From Misgurnus anguillicaudatus (lineage: Eukaryota > Chordata > Actinopteri > Cypriniformes > Cobitidae), in the NCBI RefSeq assembly GCF_027580225.2, contig NC_073358.2:26066501-26130500 (forward strand): a stretch of DNA of 64,000 nucleotides, in the 5' to 3' direction. Position numbers and translations under genes: made by a program. The notes beneath the pieces were generated by a model, which did no database searches, was not told the origin of the DNA, and saw only the letters and a program-made list of their open reading frames with translations. Within the stretch, counting starts at the first letter, position 1; the number at the start of each line of letters is the position of its first letter. This document shows positions 1-12,420 of the stretch, piece by piece.

Positions 1-301
1 TTTGATTTCCACAATAAATTCATGCCACATGTTTAAAAAACGACAAAGTTTTATGAATTCTCCGCACCTGTTTTTACAGCACATCATTTTGATGTGGATA
101 ACAGCTTTTTTATTTGATTCAATTTAGGTTAAAAGCGCAGGCAGCGGACATACCCCCAGTGTTTGAGATTGAGCAGAGAATTGACATATCGCTAAGCCCC
201 GCCCCTCGAACACAGTTGAGCCAATGGCAGTTGAGTATCAGTTGCGCCCGGGACCGGAACTCGGACAACTGCAAGGTTCAGCGTCAGGGTTTATTATGTT
301 C
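1..301. other. AT-rich flank, nothing recognised
   Basis: I see no gene, RNA or repeat structure here. The last eight bases (294-301, TTATGTTC) are the left target duplication of the hAT-like element that follows. The small open frame across this stretch has no recognisable domain. Confidence 0.5.
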
Positions 302-1472
302 TAGAGCTGCAACTAACGACTATTTCTTCTGTCAACTAATCTAGCGATTATTTTTCCGATTAGTCGACTACTCTAGCAATTATTTTTTATTATTAATAAA
401 GTGTTTTTTTTTTGATTAGCTATTTTATCTGTTGGATAATCTGTTTTCTACTCTCTGTCTGATCTGACAGTCATTGTTTGTTTTATTGTATTTTAACACA
501 ACTGAATGCTATTTTCGCATATTACCTGTTCTGTTGTCAGACATATGGGGCGGTTTCCCAGACAGGGATTAGATAGACTAGTCCTAGACTAAAATAAATA
601 TAAGAGCTGTCCAAACTGAAAACATCTTGCACTGACATATATCTTAAAATACATCAGTGCCCTTAGATTGGCCTCAAAATGCACACAAGTAATGTTTTTA
701 GTAAGGCATGTTTGTTTAAACTAATTATATTTCCTAATTAAACTAAGGTTTAGTCCTGTCTTAAGATAATCTCTGTCCAGGAAACCACCCCAAAGACTAT
801 TAAAATAGTGACTAAACTTGACCCAATAACCTTGTGTTTAATCCAACCAGCTGTTACTTTAACTACTAAGTTACTAAAATCTTGATTTATAAACGCGACA
901 TCGCAGACAATTCGGTGCAAATTAAAAAATTGCCATTACACAGAGTTACTACAGAAGGCATGCGCGGGCATAGGAGAGAGAGAGCTCGCGCACAAGCACA
1001 TAGAGAACCAATGTGTGTGGGAAAACACTGCTAACCTTTCATGATAAACTCGAATCAGTCGTCTTCTCTGTCAGTAACATCTGACGTTTACGTGAAAATG
1101 CAAGTACACAGAGAATCCGCATGGAACACACAGCCAAATTTTAATTCTTTCACTCAGTGTCATGTATGAGAGGCGCTGTCTAGGGGCTTCACGCAAAGAA
1201 AGAGAGAGAGCGTGCGTGCACAAGAGAGGCACCACTGAGCGCTCACAACAATAAATGAAGCCGTTTTAAATGAAAATAAAAATGTAAATGTTGCGACCAT
1301 TGATTTTGTGGCGCACACAAACAAATCAATGTATGGAAAACACTGCCAGGAGCAGAAGCCGCCATTACGCGAGATGAATGTAAACAGCGTGACGCGTCGA
1401 CGCATTTTACGCATGTCTACGTATTTTCGTAGTCGACGTAATCGATGACGTCGATGCGTCGTTGCAGCACTA
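302..1472. mobile_element. Non-autonomous hAT-like DNA transposon
   Basis: The left end reads TAGAGCTGCAACTAACGA and the right end, reverse-complemented, reads TAGTGCTGCAACGACGCA, so the termini are inverted repeats of the TAGNGCTGCAAC type common in fish hAT elements. The flanks TTATGTTC (294-301) and TTATGTAC (1473-1480) are an 8-bp target duplication with one mismatch, the size hAT transposases make. The interior has no transposase reading frame, so it would be mobilised in trans if at all. A second inverted-repeat element is nested at 547-791. Confidence 0.75.
547..791. mobile_element. Short inverted-repeat element (MITE), GGTTTCCC family, copy 1
   Basis: It starts GGGGCGGTTTCCCAGACAGG and ends with the inverted counterpart (CTGTCCAGGAAACCACCCC). 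The length is about 245 bp with no coding content. Two more members occur in this window: one at 45928-47481, interrupted by other elements, and one at 47981-60865, interrupted by the retroviral provirus. It is nested inside the hAT-like element 302-1472, so it is younger than that insertion. Confidence 0.75.
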
Positions 1473-1480
1473 TTATGTAC

Positions 1481-1727
1481 TTAAACAGCCTGTGGTATGT
1501 TAGATAGATGGCTTGTGCTAACATTAGCTAAAGTTCAGTGCCTCTCCATATACAACTGGTTAAATGTAAATTAATTTAATTTTACCCTATGGTACATGAA
1601 CAGTGTTAATCCTGATCCTGTCATCTGCGATCGTGATGACCGGAACATTAGCATAAGCTTCTGCCGCTTGCATTGTGATCTGTAAACTGCCGCTTCCAAA
1701 TAAATCTTGTTTCCCACCATATTTATA
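1481..1727. other. Unannotated spacer
   Basis: There is no open frame, RNA or terminal-repeat structure that I can support between the hAT-like element and the next TTAA-flanked element. Confidence 0.4.
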
Positions 1728-2145
1728 TTAAAGCATCACTAAACCCCGGTTCAGAGCCTGACTCCACCCACTGGCAATATTTGAAAAATGCAAGAAAAGC
1801 GGGCAGACTCCGACGGAGATAGAGGGAACGAACTGAGCTCGTACCAAGTGTGTGGGGAGATCGTAACAAGGGCGTGGTGAGCTTCAAATTGCTTACTTAG
1901 GGTTGTACCACTTACATCACGCGGTACCGCAACATTCAGTAGGAAAATTCAACTGCAGTAGCCACCGTTCAACCTGAAGGGGCAGCACTTAGACATTTTT
2001 GACATATTAGACATATTGTAGCATTGAAACACTTTTTACCCAAATGTCAAAAAAGTTACTCAAATCAATGAACAGCACTAATAAACACCTATTCTTACAG
2101 ATCATTAACTAAAAAAAGTGGGCTTAGGGTTTAGTTACTCTTTAA
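1728..2145. mobile_element. TTAA-flanked MITE
   Basis: The left end is TTAAAGCATCACTAAACCCC. The right end, reverse-complemented, is TTAAAGAGTAACTAAACCC, so the ends are imperfect inverted repeats bounded by TTAA. TTAA duplications are made by piggyBac and Kolobok transposases, and the sequence does not tell which one applies here. There is no coding capacity. Confidence 0.6.
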
Positions 2146-2344
2146 AATCTTTTATGTATCCCTCTGTGGCATATTTAAGTCCCATTTGGTGGTCCTTCAA
2201 TGTCCAAAATATATCCAAAACATCCCAGGACAAGGTTTTCAAACTGACAGCTCCCAATGTAATACAGCTAGTAACCGTGTGTTTGTCCGAGCTGGAAGCA
2301 GTAACTAACTTTTATCTATTTGGCAATTTTTTAATCATTCAAAT

Positions 2345-2452
2345 TTGAATGGGTGCTCATGGACACCTTGACACTTGGTCAGGTGGAACCGGGGATTGAA
2401 CCACAACCTTCCGGTTTGTAGACAATCTACATGAACCACTGAGCCCCTGCCA
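2345..2452 (-). repeat. tRNA-derived SINE fragment
   Basis: Read on the minus strand, this has a tRNA-like head (GGGGCTCAGTGGTTCATG) and a clear Pol III B-box (GGTTCAATCCC). An A/T-rich run lies just outside its 5' side. This is the layout of tRNA-derived SINEs such as those of cyprinids. It is short and probably truncated at the 3' side. Confidence 0.65.
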
Positions 2453-2546
2453 AAAAAAAAAAGAAAAATCTGTGGTCACAAACTCAGAACACATTTAATA
2501 TCTGACTTTACAGGGACTTTAACTAGATTTACTTTAGATAACAAAT

Positions 2547-2795
2547 ATGGGAATGCACACGCAAAGTCCAAGGTTACACCGCGGGTGTGCATTATTTTCA
2601 AATAATTCAAAGGACCGGAGTCAATTATTCCCTTTTATACCACGGTTACCACAAACATTGTTCTGGTGCCTATTTTTAAGACATTTGACAAGTAAGGTGT
2701 GCGATTATCTGAAATTAATTCATACCCACGGAACATTTCTCAGCCAATCAGAATACAACATTCAACAGACCCGTGGTATAATAAAAGTTTAATCA
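2547..2795. repeat. Interspersed repeat of unknown class (tentative)
   Basis: The stretch with a CACGGTTACC core and the flanking text near CAGCCAATCAGAATACAACA resembles a sequence that recurs in cyprinid genomes. That is recollection of texture only: I see no terminal inverted repeat or coding domain, and the open frame over it gives no known motif. Confidence 0.3.
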
Positions 2796-5538
2796 CATAT
2801 AACAATACAACAGTGAGTTACAGTAGCTGAAACAACATTCTTGTAATATCTTTTTGTATCAGACTACATTAGAGACATCTGGACCATGAGTCACAGATGA
2901 TTCTGTTTTGCACCGTTGTGTCTTTTTTGTGTGTCCTTTGCGACATCACCATAAAAAGGACACTAAAAACAATACAGTTCTGCATATTGAGCAGATTTTG
3001 ACATACGCTTCACTAAAACCGAGGCATCGGACGTTTCTGCAAACCCAAGCAGTCTGTGACACTGGCCAGCGATGCCCCTTTGAGGCAAAAGGTTTCCAAA
3101 CAATTTCCAGTTTTTGTTCTGAAAGCACAAACACGAGAGCTTTGCATATTCACGGTTTGCTGCTGGAGGCAAATGCTGTTCACAGTTGCTGCTACTTTCT
3201 TCACTGCCAGCTAAGTCCTTGACTATAAAGGTCACAAACTATTCGCCCCTATTTCTCTTATTTAAATAAAGACGGGAAGTTGCGATGATCACTCTGCCCG
3301 GCAGCTACTGTAGCTGCCATCATTTGTAGCTATTTCAGCATATGCTTGCGTGATAATAAAAATGTAGCGTTAAATATGGTGGCAAATTGAATTTGGTTTC
3401 AGGGTACATGCAGCAAACTAACCAGTTTTTCACAGAACCTGTTAAGCGAAGACATCCCCGATGATGATGTTTTTTGCATAACATAATTTATAGCAGATCG
3501 AGGTCCATAAAGGGGAAGCATTGTAAAATATTTCCATTATGCCAGAATGTCACTAGGTAATAAAGGCTTTATACCATTTTTATGGGTCTCAATCTGTTGT
3601 TGTTCACGGCAGTTTTAGAATCTGTTAAAATTTCCCCCATTATTTTAATGCCTCTCTTCACGGGAGGATATCAGTGGGTTTTTTGTTATTTAAAGGATGC
3701 GAGTTTACACCTTTTGACTCGACATAAAAGAGATGGCGAGGAAAGTTATGTTATTGATGTTATTATAGAAGGTCTTTCTTTTATAGAAGTTATATATCTT
3801 TCTTTAACAGGGCTGTAAAGGTTACACAGTCATTTAAGCAGCGGTTGAGACAGATTGATGTTTATGTCATTATAGTTACAAATGAAATGTGCCTGACTTG
3901 CTGCCCCCACATAAAGCAGAAATGAGCTTCATCTATCATTAAACCTGCTGATGAACTTACTGTTTACTTAGGCTTTTGTTTACGGTTTATTGTTTTGCCA
4001 TTTTATATAAGAATTATTGTGTTTTAACTGAGTTAAACTGTACAGTGGTTTGTTTTATTATTATTCAAATTTATTTATTCAGTCTTGCCTGTGAAGGGAT
4101 TGACAATGCTTTATAGTAATATGCAAATGACCGTTCCCCTTTGCCTTGATGTGTATATATACGAGTTGCAAATGTGAGGTCAAATGCTTAGGGTGATTTA
4201 CAATGTGTAAGTCTACGAAGCTTAAACAGGACTGATTCAATGAAGCACAGTGCATTCTGTTAAATGCCGAGCTTCCTTAGGGAATATCCTCACGTGTCCT
4301 GAACCATATGCTACAGAAATAATGCTGCCCCAAGATACACCTTATCTGATAATGCATCATTCAAAAAGTCTATAAGAGTCTCGTATTGTTATTATCATGC
4401 ATGTAAAGTTGCTGATGTGGCCGCCCCTCTCGTGATCTAATCTTCTTTTCGGAGACAGCCTCAGGGTCCTTCAGGAAAATCCCTCCATTACCACACACCA
4501 TGTGTTGGGCTGTTTATTTATATATTTTTTAAATATTACAAAGCCCTGTAAACATCTGTCTACTCCGTGTATAATCTGTCCATTGAAAATATTCGTGTTT
4601 TCTTGAGCCCTGTTTCAATATGCTGCACTCTTATCAGATTAATTTAGGTACAGTGGAGAATCAAAGCCCATAAGGACTTTCTCTGAGTCACACTGCTCCC
4701 TGTTAGTCCTCAATGACCCATTATCACGCTCCCAGTGTGGGAGGGTATACAAAAGACAGATTTTAAGACATCTGGATTAAACTGGCGATATGTTTTGCAG
4801 AGGCTGTGGTGTTTTTTTGAGAATATAGGAGAACATTTGTGGCTGTTTACTATCAGATTCTTGATCAGAGCAAAATTTGTGATGAGTTCAAGACTTGAAT
4901 GATGACGTAATTGTAAAGTATATGACTTTGACATTGGTTTTAGACAAACAAAATCACATTTTATTTTACTAGTTTGTGCAAATATATAAAATAATACAAT
5001 TTGTAATGATGGGTATTATTTATAAAAAATGTGTTTATATTATTTAGCTATATTAGAACAATATTCACAATATGCTCAAAACAATACATGGTAATGTCAA
5101 CATAATCCAGCTTTTAATTTTTGTACTGTATAAGATAGGATATCTGCCCGTAAACTACTTCTGTCTCCAGAATCAAAAACAAAAATATGTTATTGAACAA
5201 GCAAGCAGAAAACAAAATCAGTAGAAGTCCTGAACACTGACATGATTGTAGCATTAAACATGATTTAATCCAATCTAAATGCCACTACAGAATTGAACTG
5301 AAAGAAGATTGAAGAAGTCTGGAGGGAATAATGACGTGCTTACATAAATACCAACATGAACATATTTACAAAATACATGATAGGGATTATTATGTTGAAA
5401 GATTATGTGTGAATATATTAACAATATAGATTTTGTGAGGTCAATTTCACTGGTTTAAGTTTGTGTCCTGAAACAACAGAAATTTAATTCCAGCTGTAAA
5501 TATGTGGGTTAATGTTGGTTCATAAGAGGTACAGTATA
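2796..5538. other. Gene-free stretch, possible conserved non-coding DNA at 4390-4940
   Basis: No exon, RNA gene or transposon ends were recognised. The part from about 4390 to 4940 is complex sequence without repeats, and an octamer-like ATGCAAAT lies near 4122. It looks like ordinary regulatory or intronic DNA, but only a cross-species alignment could show conservation. Confidence 0.3.
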
Positions 5539-5957
5539 CAGTATGAAAAACTTAAAAGACCACTGCCAGATTATGTACTATTTAAAAGTATGAGTGTAAG
5601 TTAAACTACATGCCAAATTCCTAATAAAAATATTACTTTTATTTGAGTTTATTTGCAGTAAATTGAAGTGGGACAAAATAATCAACATGACAAAAAAGAT
5701 GCAATGTTTTTCCATCAAACAATCGAAATTTTCTAAATTATACAATCCTAATGTTTTTACATGTGTTTTAGGATCAATTCAAAAATGACTTTTTGTTGTA
5801 ATAACACTCATTTTTAATCATATATTTTATGTGTCTTGGCATGAGCTCAGTCTTGTACATTATGTGATTTAGGTCATTCCTGAGACTGGACAAAATACAT
5901 GTAGTGATGCTGAATGCAGGCAAAACTGGAGTGGTCTCTTAATTTTTTCTACGACTG
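5539..5957. mobile_element. Non-autonomous Tc1/mariner-type element
   Basis: The termini are imperfect inverted repeats: CAGTATGAAAAACTTAAAAG on the left, and CAGTCGTAGAAAAAATTAAG on the right after reverse-complementing, followed on both sides by a shared AGACCACT segment. TA lies on each side (5537-5538 and 5958-5959), which is the Tc1/mariner target duplication. The 419-bp body is AT-rich and has no transposase frame. Confidence 0.75.
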
Positions 5958-7194
5958 TATACTTTAGTAAATTATTGAAAGTATTGTAAGTATTGTAACA
6001 TGCATGGTACAATGGGATATCTAGGACAACTCTTGAAAAAAATGAATTGGGCTCATTTTAGTTTTGTAGTCAGCGCTGTCCTTTTCACTTTGCTAATAGC
6101 AATGACTTAGCGGGATATTTCTCCATTTGGGACTGTGTTTTTTGCCAGGCTATTTTCAGGCTTAGCTTTTTGCCATTGGTCCAGATTAGTGTGGACCACA
6201 GCCAAAGCACATGACATGACGCGTTAATACATCAACTACTGTTTCTGTTGTTTTATAAGTTAATTGCAAATCAAACAGGTGACATGCAGTTCAGTAGAAC
6301 AGATGACTAGATGATAATGCTGAAAACCAATGATGAAATTTAAATTGGTGCTCAAGTTGAACTCTAAAGTGCATGACGTAAACAGAATTAGTTGGATGAA
6401 GTAACAGACACTTCTTCAAGTTTTTACTAATTCAAGTCTTTGTAATGGACAAGGACATCACTGTAAATGCTGTTTGTCAAAAGATTTTTCTAGGTTTACA
6501 ATACCTGGAAATCCTTCCAACTAACATAAGAAAAATGTATGTATCAATGTTACAAGTTATTACATTGTAATAATTTGTATTTAAACACGGTATTACATTG
6601 TAAACCCCTAATATAAAGTGTGGGACCCAATCATTTTTAATCAGTAAATTCTCTTTAACTTTACGTTGAGTGGAGCTCTTTAGACTTTGTGCACTTATTC
6701 TATATCTATTTATATAGGAATTCAGTAATTTAATTAAAGCATTTCAAAGATTTATATCAGTAGATACCGAAGGTCTGAAGCTCAAAGTGCCTTGTAAGTT
6801 GTGACCTGCGTTCAATCGAATATAAACCTATTGAAATGAAATAGAAGGCCGTGTTATCTTTTCTAAGGATGATTTAATGCCTTGCTTCCTTGACTTTTCT
6901 CTAAGCTACACAAGGTTTTTATTTGCCTGCTTATTATGTATTTTTATCATGTGTGTTCTTGGATAAATAAAAGCTGCAATGCTTCAGATAAGTTGACCTT
7001 ATCCCTTAAAAAGTAAAAAGTATTGTTGCAGTATTATGGTTCTTTGATATTAAACATGACCCTGAATTACCATATTCATGCACCCTGATATTTGATTTAT
7101 ATGTACTGGTATAGACAGTTTCAGCAGTAACAACATAAACAAGCGGCTTTCATGGTTATCACAAAACTTCCGGTAAACTCTGCGAAGAATAAAT
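5958..7194. other. AT-rich spacer, nothing recognised
   Basis: There are no reading frames with known domains, no terminal inverted repeats and no RNA gene signature. The sequence is AT-rich single-copy-looking DNA. Confidence 0.4.
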
Positions 7195-7790
7195 AACATC
7201 ATCATCATCATTAATCGGCTGCGAACAAAAACGGGTTTGCAGTCGGTCACAAATTTTCTCCATTCTGTTCGATTGCTAGCAGCTCTTCTCATCTCGTCAG
7301 CAGTTGGTGGCATGTCGTTGTTAATTAGTTTGCCGATGTATGTGTGATATAATGTGTGCGGCTTTCCTCGGCTTCGTTTGCCATGTCGTTCTTCGGGTGC
7401 ATATAACACATATTTGTTAATTTGGTCGTTTGGGTCTCTTCTGAGTGAGTGGCCAACGAAACGTAGCTGTCTTTGTTGGATTTGAAGAATAAGCTGGTTC
7501 TTTTCGACTGCTTCGTATACAGCTTGGTTACTTATTCGATCTATTTTCTTGATGTCGAGCATAATTCTGTAGCAACTGGTGGCAAAGCTATTGAGTGAGT
7601 TTTGCATTTTTTGGTTGATGATCCAGCTTTCGCAGCCGTACAGGAGGATGGAGATGCACGATGCTTCAAAGATGTTTAGTTTGAGTTTGATTGGAAGAGT
7701 TTTTGATAGAAATACATCCTTCATTTTCCAGAATGCTCCCCACGCTTGTCCTTTTCGTGCCCTGATATCCTTTTCGTGCTCGGATTGGTG
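7195..7790 (-). pseudogene. 5'-truncated LINE: 3' end of a non-LTR reverse transcriptase
   Basis: On the minus strand a roughly 200-residue frame carries the C-terminal region of a non-LTR retrotransposon polymerase. The marks are LLYGCESW in the thumb region, the following RISNQAVYEAV segment, and RQLRFVGHSLRR with a basic GKRSRGKPH tail. Coding similarity begins around 7783, so the upstream endonuclease and the RT catalytic core are missing, as expected after incomplete target-primed reverse transcription. The element ends at a short (TGA)n repeat (plus-strand CATCATCATCAT, 7197-7211), a usual 3' tail of several LINE clades. Translation beyond that tail (the run of methionines and after) is fortuitous. 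I cannot assign the clade (L2, CR1 or RTE-like) with confidence. Confidence 0.75.
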
Positions 7791-8052
7791 ATGTAAATAA
7801 CAACAAAGTCCTTTTAAAGTAGTTTATTTATATAACAAGCAAAATAAACAACACGTAGATTACATAGGAAAGCGAAACATTTGTTATTTTCAACGAGGTA
7901 TTTCTTTAAGAGTTCAGTTTCAGCAACTAGTCAGACCATTAAATAAACAGAAACCGGAAGTAAAGCTTGGACCAGCACTTATTGCGTCACCGCACGTGCG
8001 CCCGATGAAACAGTCTATACTTTAAAGTAATTCAAACCTTTAACTCAAAGCA

Positions 8053-8594
8053 TTATAGAGCACCTATTTTATTGCTAAAAATTTTTTTTTCTGTATTTTG
8101 TATAATACAATGTGTTTGTGTGGTTTATGGTTAAAAAACACATTATATCCATATACTGTAAATTTTTGTAGCTCCAGATTTCACTCTCTTCCTGAAACGC
8201 ATGGATTTGAAAAGTGTCGTATCCCTGATTGTCAGCTAATCTGTACGTTGTGATTGGTCTGAATACCTCTGACGTCAGCCAAAAATGTGACGGTCCTTAC
8301 CATGTTTGAAAGATTTGGTCACAATGCAATGCTAACAGGATTTATCTTACAGGCTGAGAGTCCGAAGCGGGATGAATTATGATAATGTTGGTCTTGTCTA
8401 CATCACCAATCCCAATCACCAATTGTTGCCTACAATCCATGTGTTTGTTGTAGTCCAAAAAAAGAGATTTAAGTTGGAGACGATAGCTTGCGTCAAATTT
8501 TACTGTGAGGTTTGTTCCTTTTGCATATCGTTAACACACACTTACACACCAAAGGAAATGTAAAAACTTGAATCGAACAATAGGTGCTCTTTAA
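8053..8594. mobile_element. MITE with AGAGCACCTATT termini
   Basis: The left end TTATAGAGCACCTATT is matched by the right end AATAGGTGCTCTTTAA in inverted orientation. It is about 540 bp, non-coding, with TTA/TTAA-like flanks. This is probably a relative of the TTAA-flanked elements elsewhere in the window, with a mutated left flank. Confidence 0.6.
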
Positions 8595-8709
8595 CACAAA
8601 TTGTGTGTCATTTGAACATATTTTGTAAATCGTATGTTTTGCAAGGAAGATATTTGCTATATTTACTTCTAAGAAATTAACTTGACAAGCTTTGAAGAAA
8701 GATAATACA

Positions 8710-8940
8710 CACTCTAAAAATGGCTGGGATATTTTTGACCCATAAAGGGTAAATATTGGACAGAACACGTGCTGGGTTAAAAATGACCCAATGCTGGGTT
8801 GTTGTTATGAAACCATGGGGAATAATAACCCAGCAGTTGGGTTAAAATAACCCAGCATTGGGTCAATTTTTAACCCAGCACGTGTTCTGTCCAATATTTA
8901 CCCATTATGGGTCAAAAATAACCCAGCCATTTTTAGAGTG
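8710..8940. mobile_element. Long-palindrome MITE
   Basis: It is a near-perfect inverted repeat: the left arm starts CACTCTAAAAATGGCTGGG and the right arm ends with its complement. The arms of about 100 bp surround a short asymmetric centre near 8815. The arms are built from repeats of the pentamer-like unit ACCCA/TGGGT. There is no coding content. Confidence 0.8.
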
Positions 8941-10962
8941 CACCTTAAAAATCCCATAGACTACAATAAAAGACCCAGGCCATATCCACCTATAAAAATA
9001 TTATCAGTGGGTTCTTCTGACTCAAGCTAGTAACTATTCAAATAGCAACGCACTAGTAAGTTAAAATACATTTTATCTGTAATACCAGCATCATAGTAAA
9101 AGCTTCACACAGATACAAAAACACCCAATTTATCTTTAAACAATATAAGTTTGATTTATATTTTGCAGTTTATATCTATGTGTGCTTAAAATCTACACTG
9201 TCAGAAAAACACACTTGGTTCCAATATGTACCTCAGAGGTACTAGTTTGAACTCTTCAGGTGAAAATGTTTAGTTTTTGAAAGGGTGAACTGACTGTGAA
9301 CAGTATGCATTTGCAAGTGGTAAATGTGATTCCACAGCACACGCACAGTCAACATCAGTTTCTCTTGTCGAAAAAAGATCGCGCTTTGACATGATATTTC
9401 ACTTCGTCAAAAAGATTAAACTATATTAAGACTAAGAGCAAGCTGATTAGACTGCTCATTTTGACAGGGAAGAAATGCACAGTGAAGGGCATGTCTAGAG
9501 ATGAGCAACTTCCTCCTCGCGGGCAAATCATTTCAGGGACATGCAAGATGTCACTGATATAGATGTGTTGTACATAAGCTATTAGTTTCTCCATTAATGT
9601 CCCTCGTAGTGTTCAAAAGACGAGAGCTTTTTAATTAAATCAGCGCTAAGCGTCGCTACGGTCGCCATAAGGACCTTTGTGTTATGTGTTTTGCTAGCAG
9701 TCACGCCACTAAATTACACACAGAATCAGAGTTGCGGGGCATGTTTTCACATTAGTCTCAGGGAAAGAAACATCTCTTGCTCTTCAGAAGGGATCTAGCT
9801 GCTGTGATATAGATGCGTGTGATTTTTTTGAGAGGTCAAGCCCAGAGAAGCCTGTTTTTTGTCGCTCTGTTTAGGTTGTGGTGGTCAGGCATTGCATGGC
9901 AGTATTCCCCATAGATTCCAATGCCAGATACCGGGTAATGGGAGGATGAATGGTGGGCAAGGAGGAGGGGGAGGACCATCTGCCAAGTTTGAGGGAAATC
10001 ACTATAACATGAAGTTGCCTCTGTATATAGAGAAAACGGGAAGGCCTCCCTAGCCTTCAAAACCTAGTGGACAATGGGTTTACAGTATTGCACAAAAATG
10101 TATTAAATGTTATTTATAAATATATTTTCATACAGTATTAAATCAAATTTTAGATAACATAAGCAGGCCTTATTCTATTTTATAAGGTCTGTTCGTGGAA
10201 GTAAATGTATTTGTTTAAACATCCAAACAATTTTACATCTGATAAATTCTTATACAGATGTCTGGCAGTGTGTCTGCCTTAACAATCAACTGTTTTTGTG
10301 TAATCCTCTGGGCAAAGAGAATGAAATTAAACAGATATGCTTATCTAACGTATTTATGAGAAAGAGGGAGGACAAAACTGAGATATGAAATCTGAGCTGT
10401 AATCCTAATATGTTATCTAGGGGTAGAGGGATTGTTCAGGTGTACCAGACTCAAAGTCGGGGATTAGAGGAAAGGTTATTGTAATTTTTTAAATAACACA
10501 GAAGCAGATTTTATTATTAAAAAGCTGAATGTGCCATCTGTGCTGGAATAGTTTTGATGCTTGTAATGCATTGCATCCCACGTTTTACAACAATTCGCAA
10601 TTTTGCTTTTCATCAAGTCAGATGTTCTGCTACAGGGGAATTGTCACGTGGTCCAATAAATTATGTCTGATACACTCTGAACATGTGTATGAATAGATAA
10701 ACAATCACCCCAAGTAATTACATCAACCCAATGGAATTAAAGTAATATCATTTTTATGTAACTGAGGATAAAAATCGAACAGGCAGATCTGTATTTTTCT
10801 GTCCCTTATGTCCTTGACAGTACATGTTGTTCTAAATAGACAGACAGACAGGTAGATTGATACTGATTGTGTTTAAACAAACTGTACGGTTGAAGACAGA
10901 GAGATAAACAAAAAACAGAATAATACTGATGTTTTTTTTTAACATACACTCTTGTTCTAGAT
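8941..10962. other. Gene-free stretch with possible conserved non-coding DNA at 9480-10060
   Basis: A fragment near 9195-9250 (CACTGTCAGAAAAACACAC, then GTACCTCAGAGGTAC) looks like one worn arm of the GGTAC-type MITE seen at 13981. The section from 9480 to 10060 is complex and repeat-free. It contains opposed small frames, but neither shows a domain, so I treat it as non-coding. Confidence 0.35.
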
Positions 10963-11046
10963 CAAGGTTTCAAACTTTTTTGCCAATCCCCACTATTTAC
11001 TTGAAGTAGGCCTACCCCCTGAGATTTTAAGTAAATATTTTAATTA

Positions 11047-11257
11047 GAGATGCACCGATATATCGGCCAATAATCTGTATCAGTTGATAAAAGCAAATTT
11101 TTACACTGTAGACTATCGGCTAATGGTCATTATATTAATGAATAACATTTAGAAAATGTAATCTTTAGAATTTAGTTAATGCAAGTTATATAACCACAAA
11201 ACTGGTTGGCAGAAATCAGTCTGAATAATCGGCTATCAGTATCGGTGGAACTTTAAG
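11047..11257. mobile_element. Nested hAT-type fragment, ATCGGCC family
   Basis: It begins AGAGATGCACCGATATATCG, a typical terminus of fish non-autonomous hAT elements, and runs to a degenerate right end around GGCTATCAGTATCGG. The expected terminal CATCTCTA is absent, so the right end is eroded. Confidence 0.55.
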
Positions 11258-11420
11258 GCTTTAATTTAAACGGATGAGTTACAAAAAAAAATCACCCCCC
11301 TCACAGTTGTCATGCAGATTAAACAAATAAAATATATAAGTGTTTACATTACATTATTCATTTACACATTATGATTTAATTGTAATTAATTGTTTTTTAT
11401 CAACTCATGAACCCCCTGCA

Positions 11421-11689
11421 ATAGGCTTTATGCCCACAGCTGCACTACTTCCCGAACTTCAGCCAGCTCCTTGTTTCCTGTCTGCCATTATTGGACAAAC
11501 TGATTAATCCAGTTGTGTCTGATTATTGTTGTTGTTACTACTGAGGTCAGGCACACCTGAATTAATCAGTTTGTTTGTGACTACTGAGGTCAGGCACACC
11601 TGGATTGGTCGGTTTGTCCAGTAATGGCAGACAGGAAACAAAAAGCTGGCTGAAGTTCAGGAAGTAGTGCAGCTGGGCATAAAGCCTAT
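11421..11689. mobile_element. Fold-back MITE
   Basis: The left arm starts ATAGGCTTTATGCCCACAGC and the right arm ends GGGCATAAAGCCTAT. Arms of about 100 bp pair with few mismatches, and the centre holds a direct repeat of TACTGAGGTCAGGCACACCT. The paralogous block at 16857-16920 lacks this insertion, which gives the empty site. Confidence 0.8.
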
Positions 11690-11728
11690 TCCCTTGCAAA
11701 CCCCAGTTTGAGAAACCCGGTTCTAGAT

Positions 11729-12420
11729 AGACAGACCAATGGCATTCTAACACAGAAGTTTTCAAACCAAGGGGCAAACTTCCAATCTCTCTGAAGAAGC
11801 CAATGCAGAAGTGACTTAAAGACGGGTGCATGATTTTTGAAAAACACACTGGAAAAGGGAGTCGGACCGAGTACCAAAACACAATTTTAGCCAATCAGCA
11901 GTAAGGGGCATGTCTACTAACCGACATCGCTACCTGGGTTGCATATGTGTGGGGCGGGTCTATCAAAAGAAAGTCCAGATTCTATTGGGGTAGGGGCGTG
12001 TTTGTTTAGGTGATTTCAAATGTCAACATTGGATCATGCACCCTGCCTTTAAACATCGACAGTCAATTCCCATAGACCCCCATGTTAAAATGCCCATCTT
12101 TAGAGCAGAAAAAAATATGTTTACAGCCTGGTACAAAAAAGTGTTTTTGGTTTATACAGCTAACCTTCATGACAACTGTGATGGGGGTAAAACATTTTTT
12201 TAACTTATACGTTTTAATTAAGTCTTAAAATTCTGCATAATTAGGGCGTGGCCACTTGAGTGACGGTTGAACAGCCACTGCTGTCACTAGAGTTAGAGTT
12301 AAGTCACCCACTCTTTACCCACTTTCGTATATCGTAAGTGATGCTATTGGCTTCAAAAAAGAACTTGACAAACCTATGGGTGACATCACGGACAATATGT
12401 CCATCTTTTTTACAGTCTAT
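11729..12420. repeat. Repeat block inserted in the paralogous scaffold
   Basis: This stretch lies between two pieces that are collinear with the 17.1-18.5 kb block but is absent there, so it is probably an insertion. Its right end (TTTTTTACAGTCTATG) matches a sequence I associate with abundant cyprinid repeats. I cannot see matching inverted termini, so the class is unknown. Confidence 0.4.

Larger units (their letters stand above)
10963..11720. mobile_element. hAT-like element with two nested insertions
   Basis: The ends are CAAGGTTTCAAACT and, inverted, CCGGGTTTCTCAAACTGG. Both flanks read TTCTAGAT (10955-10962 and 11721-11728), a perfect 8-bp target duplication. The body is non-coding and is interrupted by a second hAT-like fragment (11047-11257) and by a fold-back MITE (11421-11689). 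The right end and its flank are paralogous to 16857-17190. Confidence 0.75.

Noticed and set aside
2345..2452. Functional tRNA gene
   Set aside because: A B-box is present but the cloverleaf is incomplete and SINE-like flanks follow, so it is a SINE.
11562..11894. 110-codon minus-strand frame
   Set aside because: It crosses the border of a fold-back MITE and a hAT element and has no domain.
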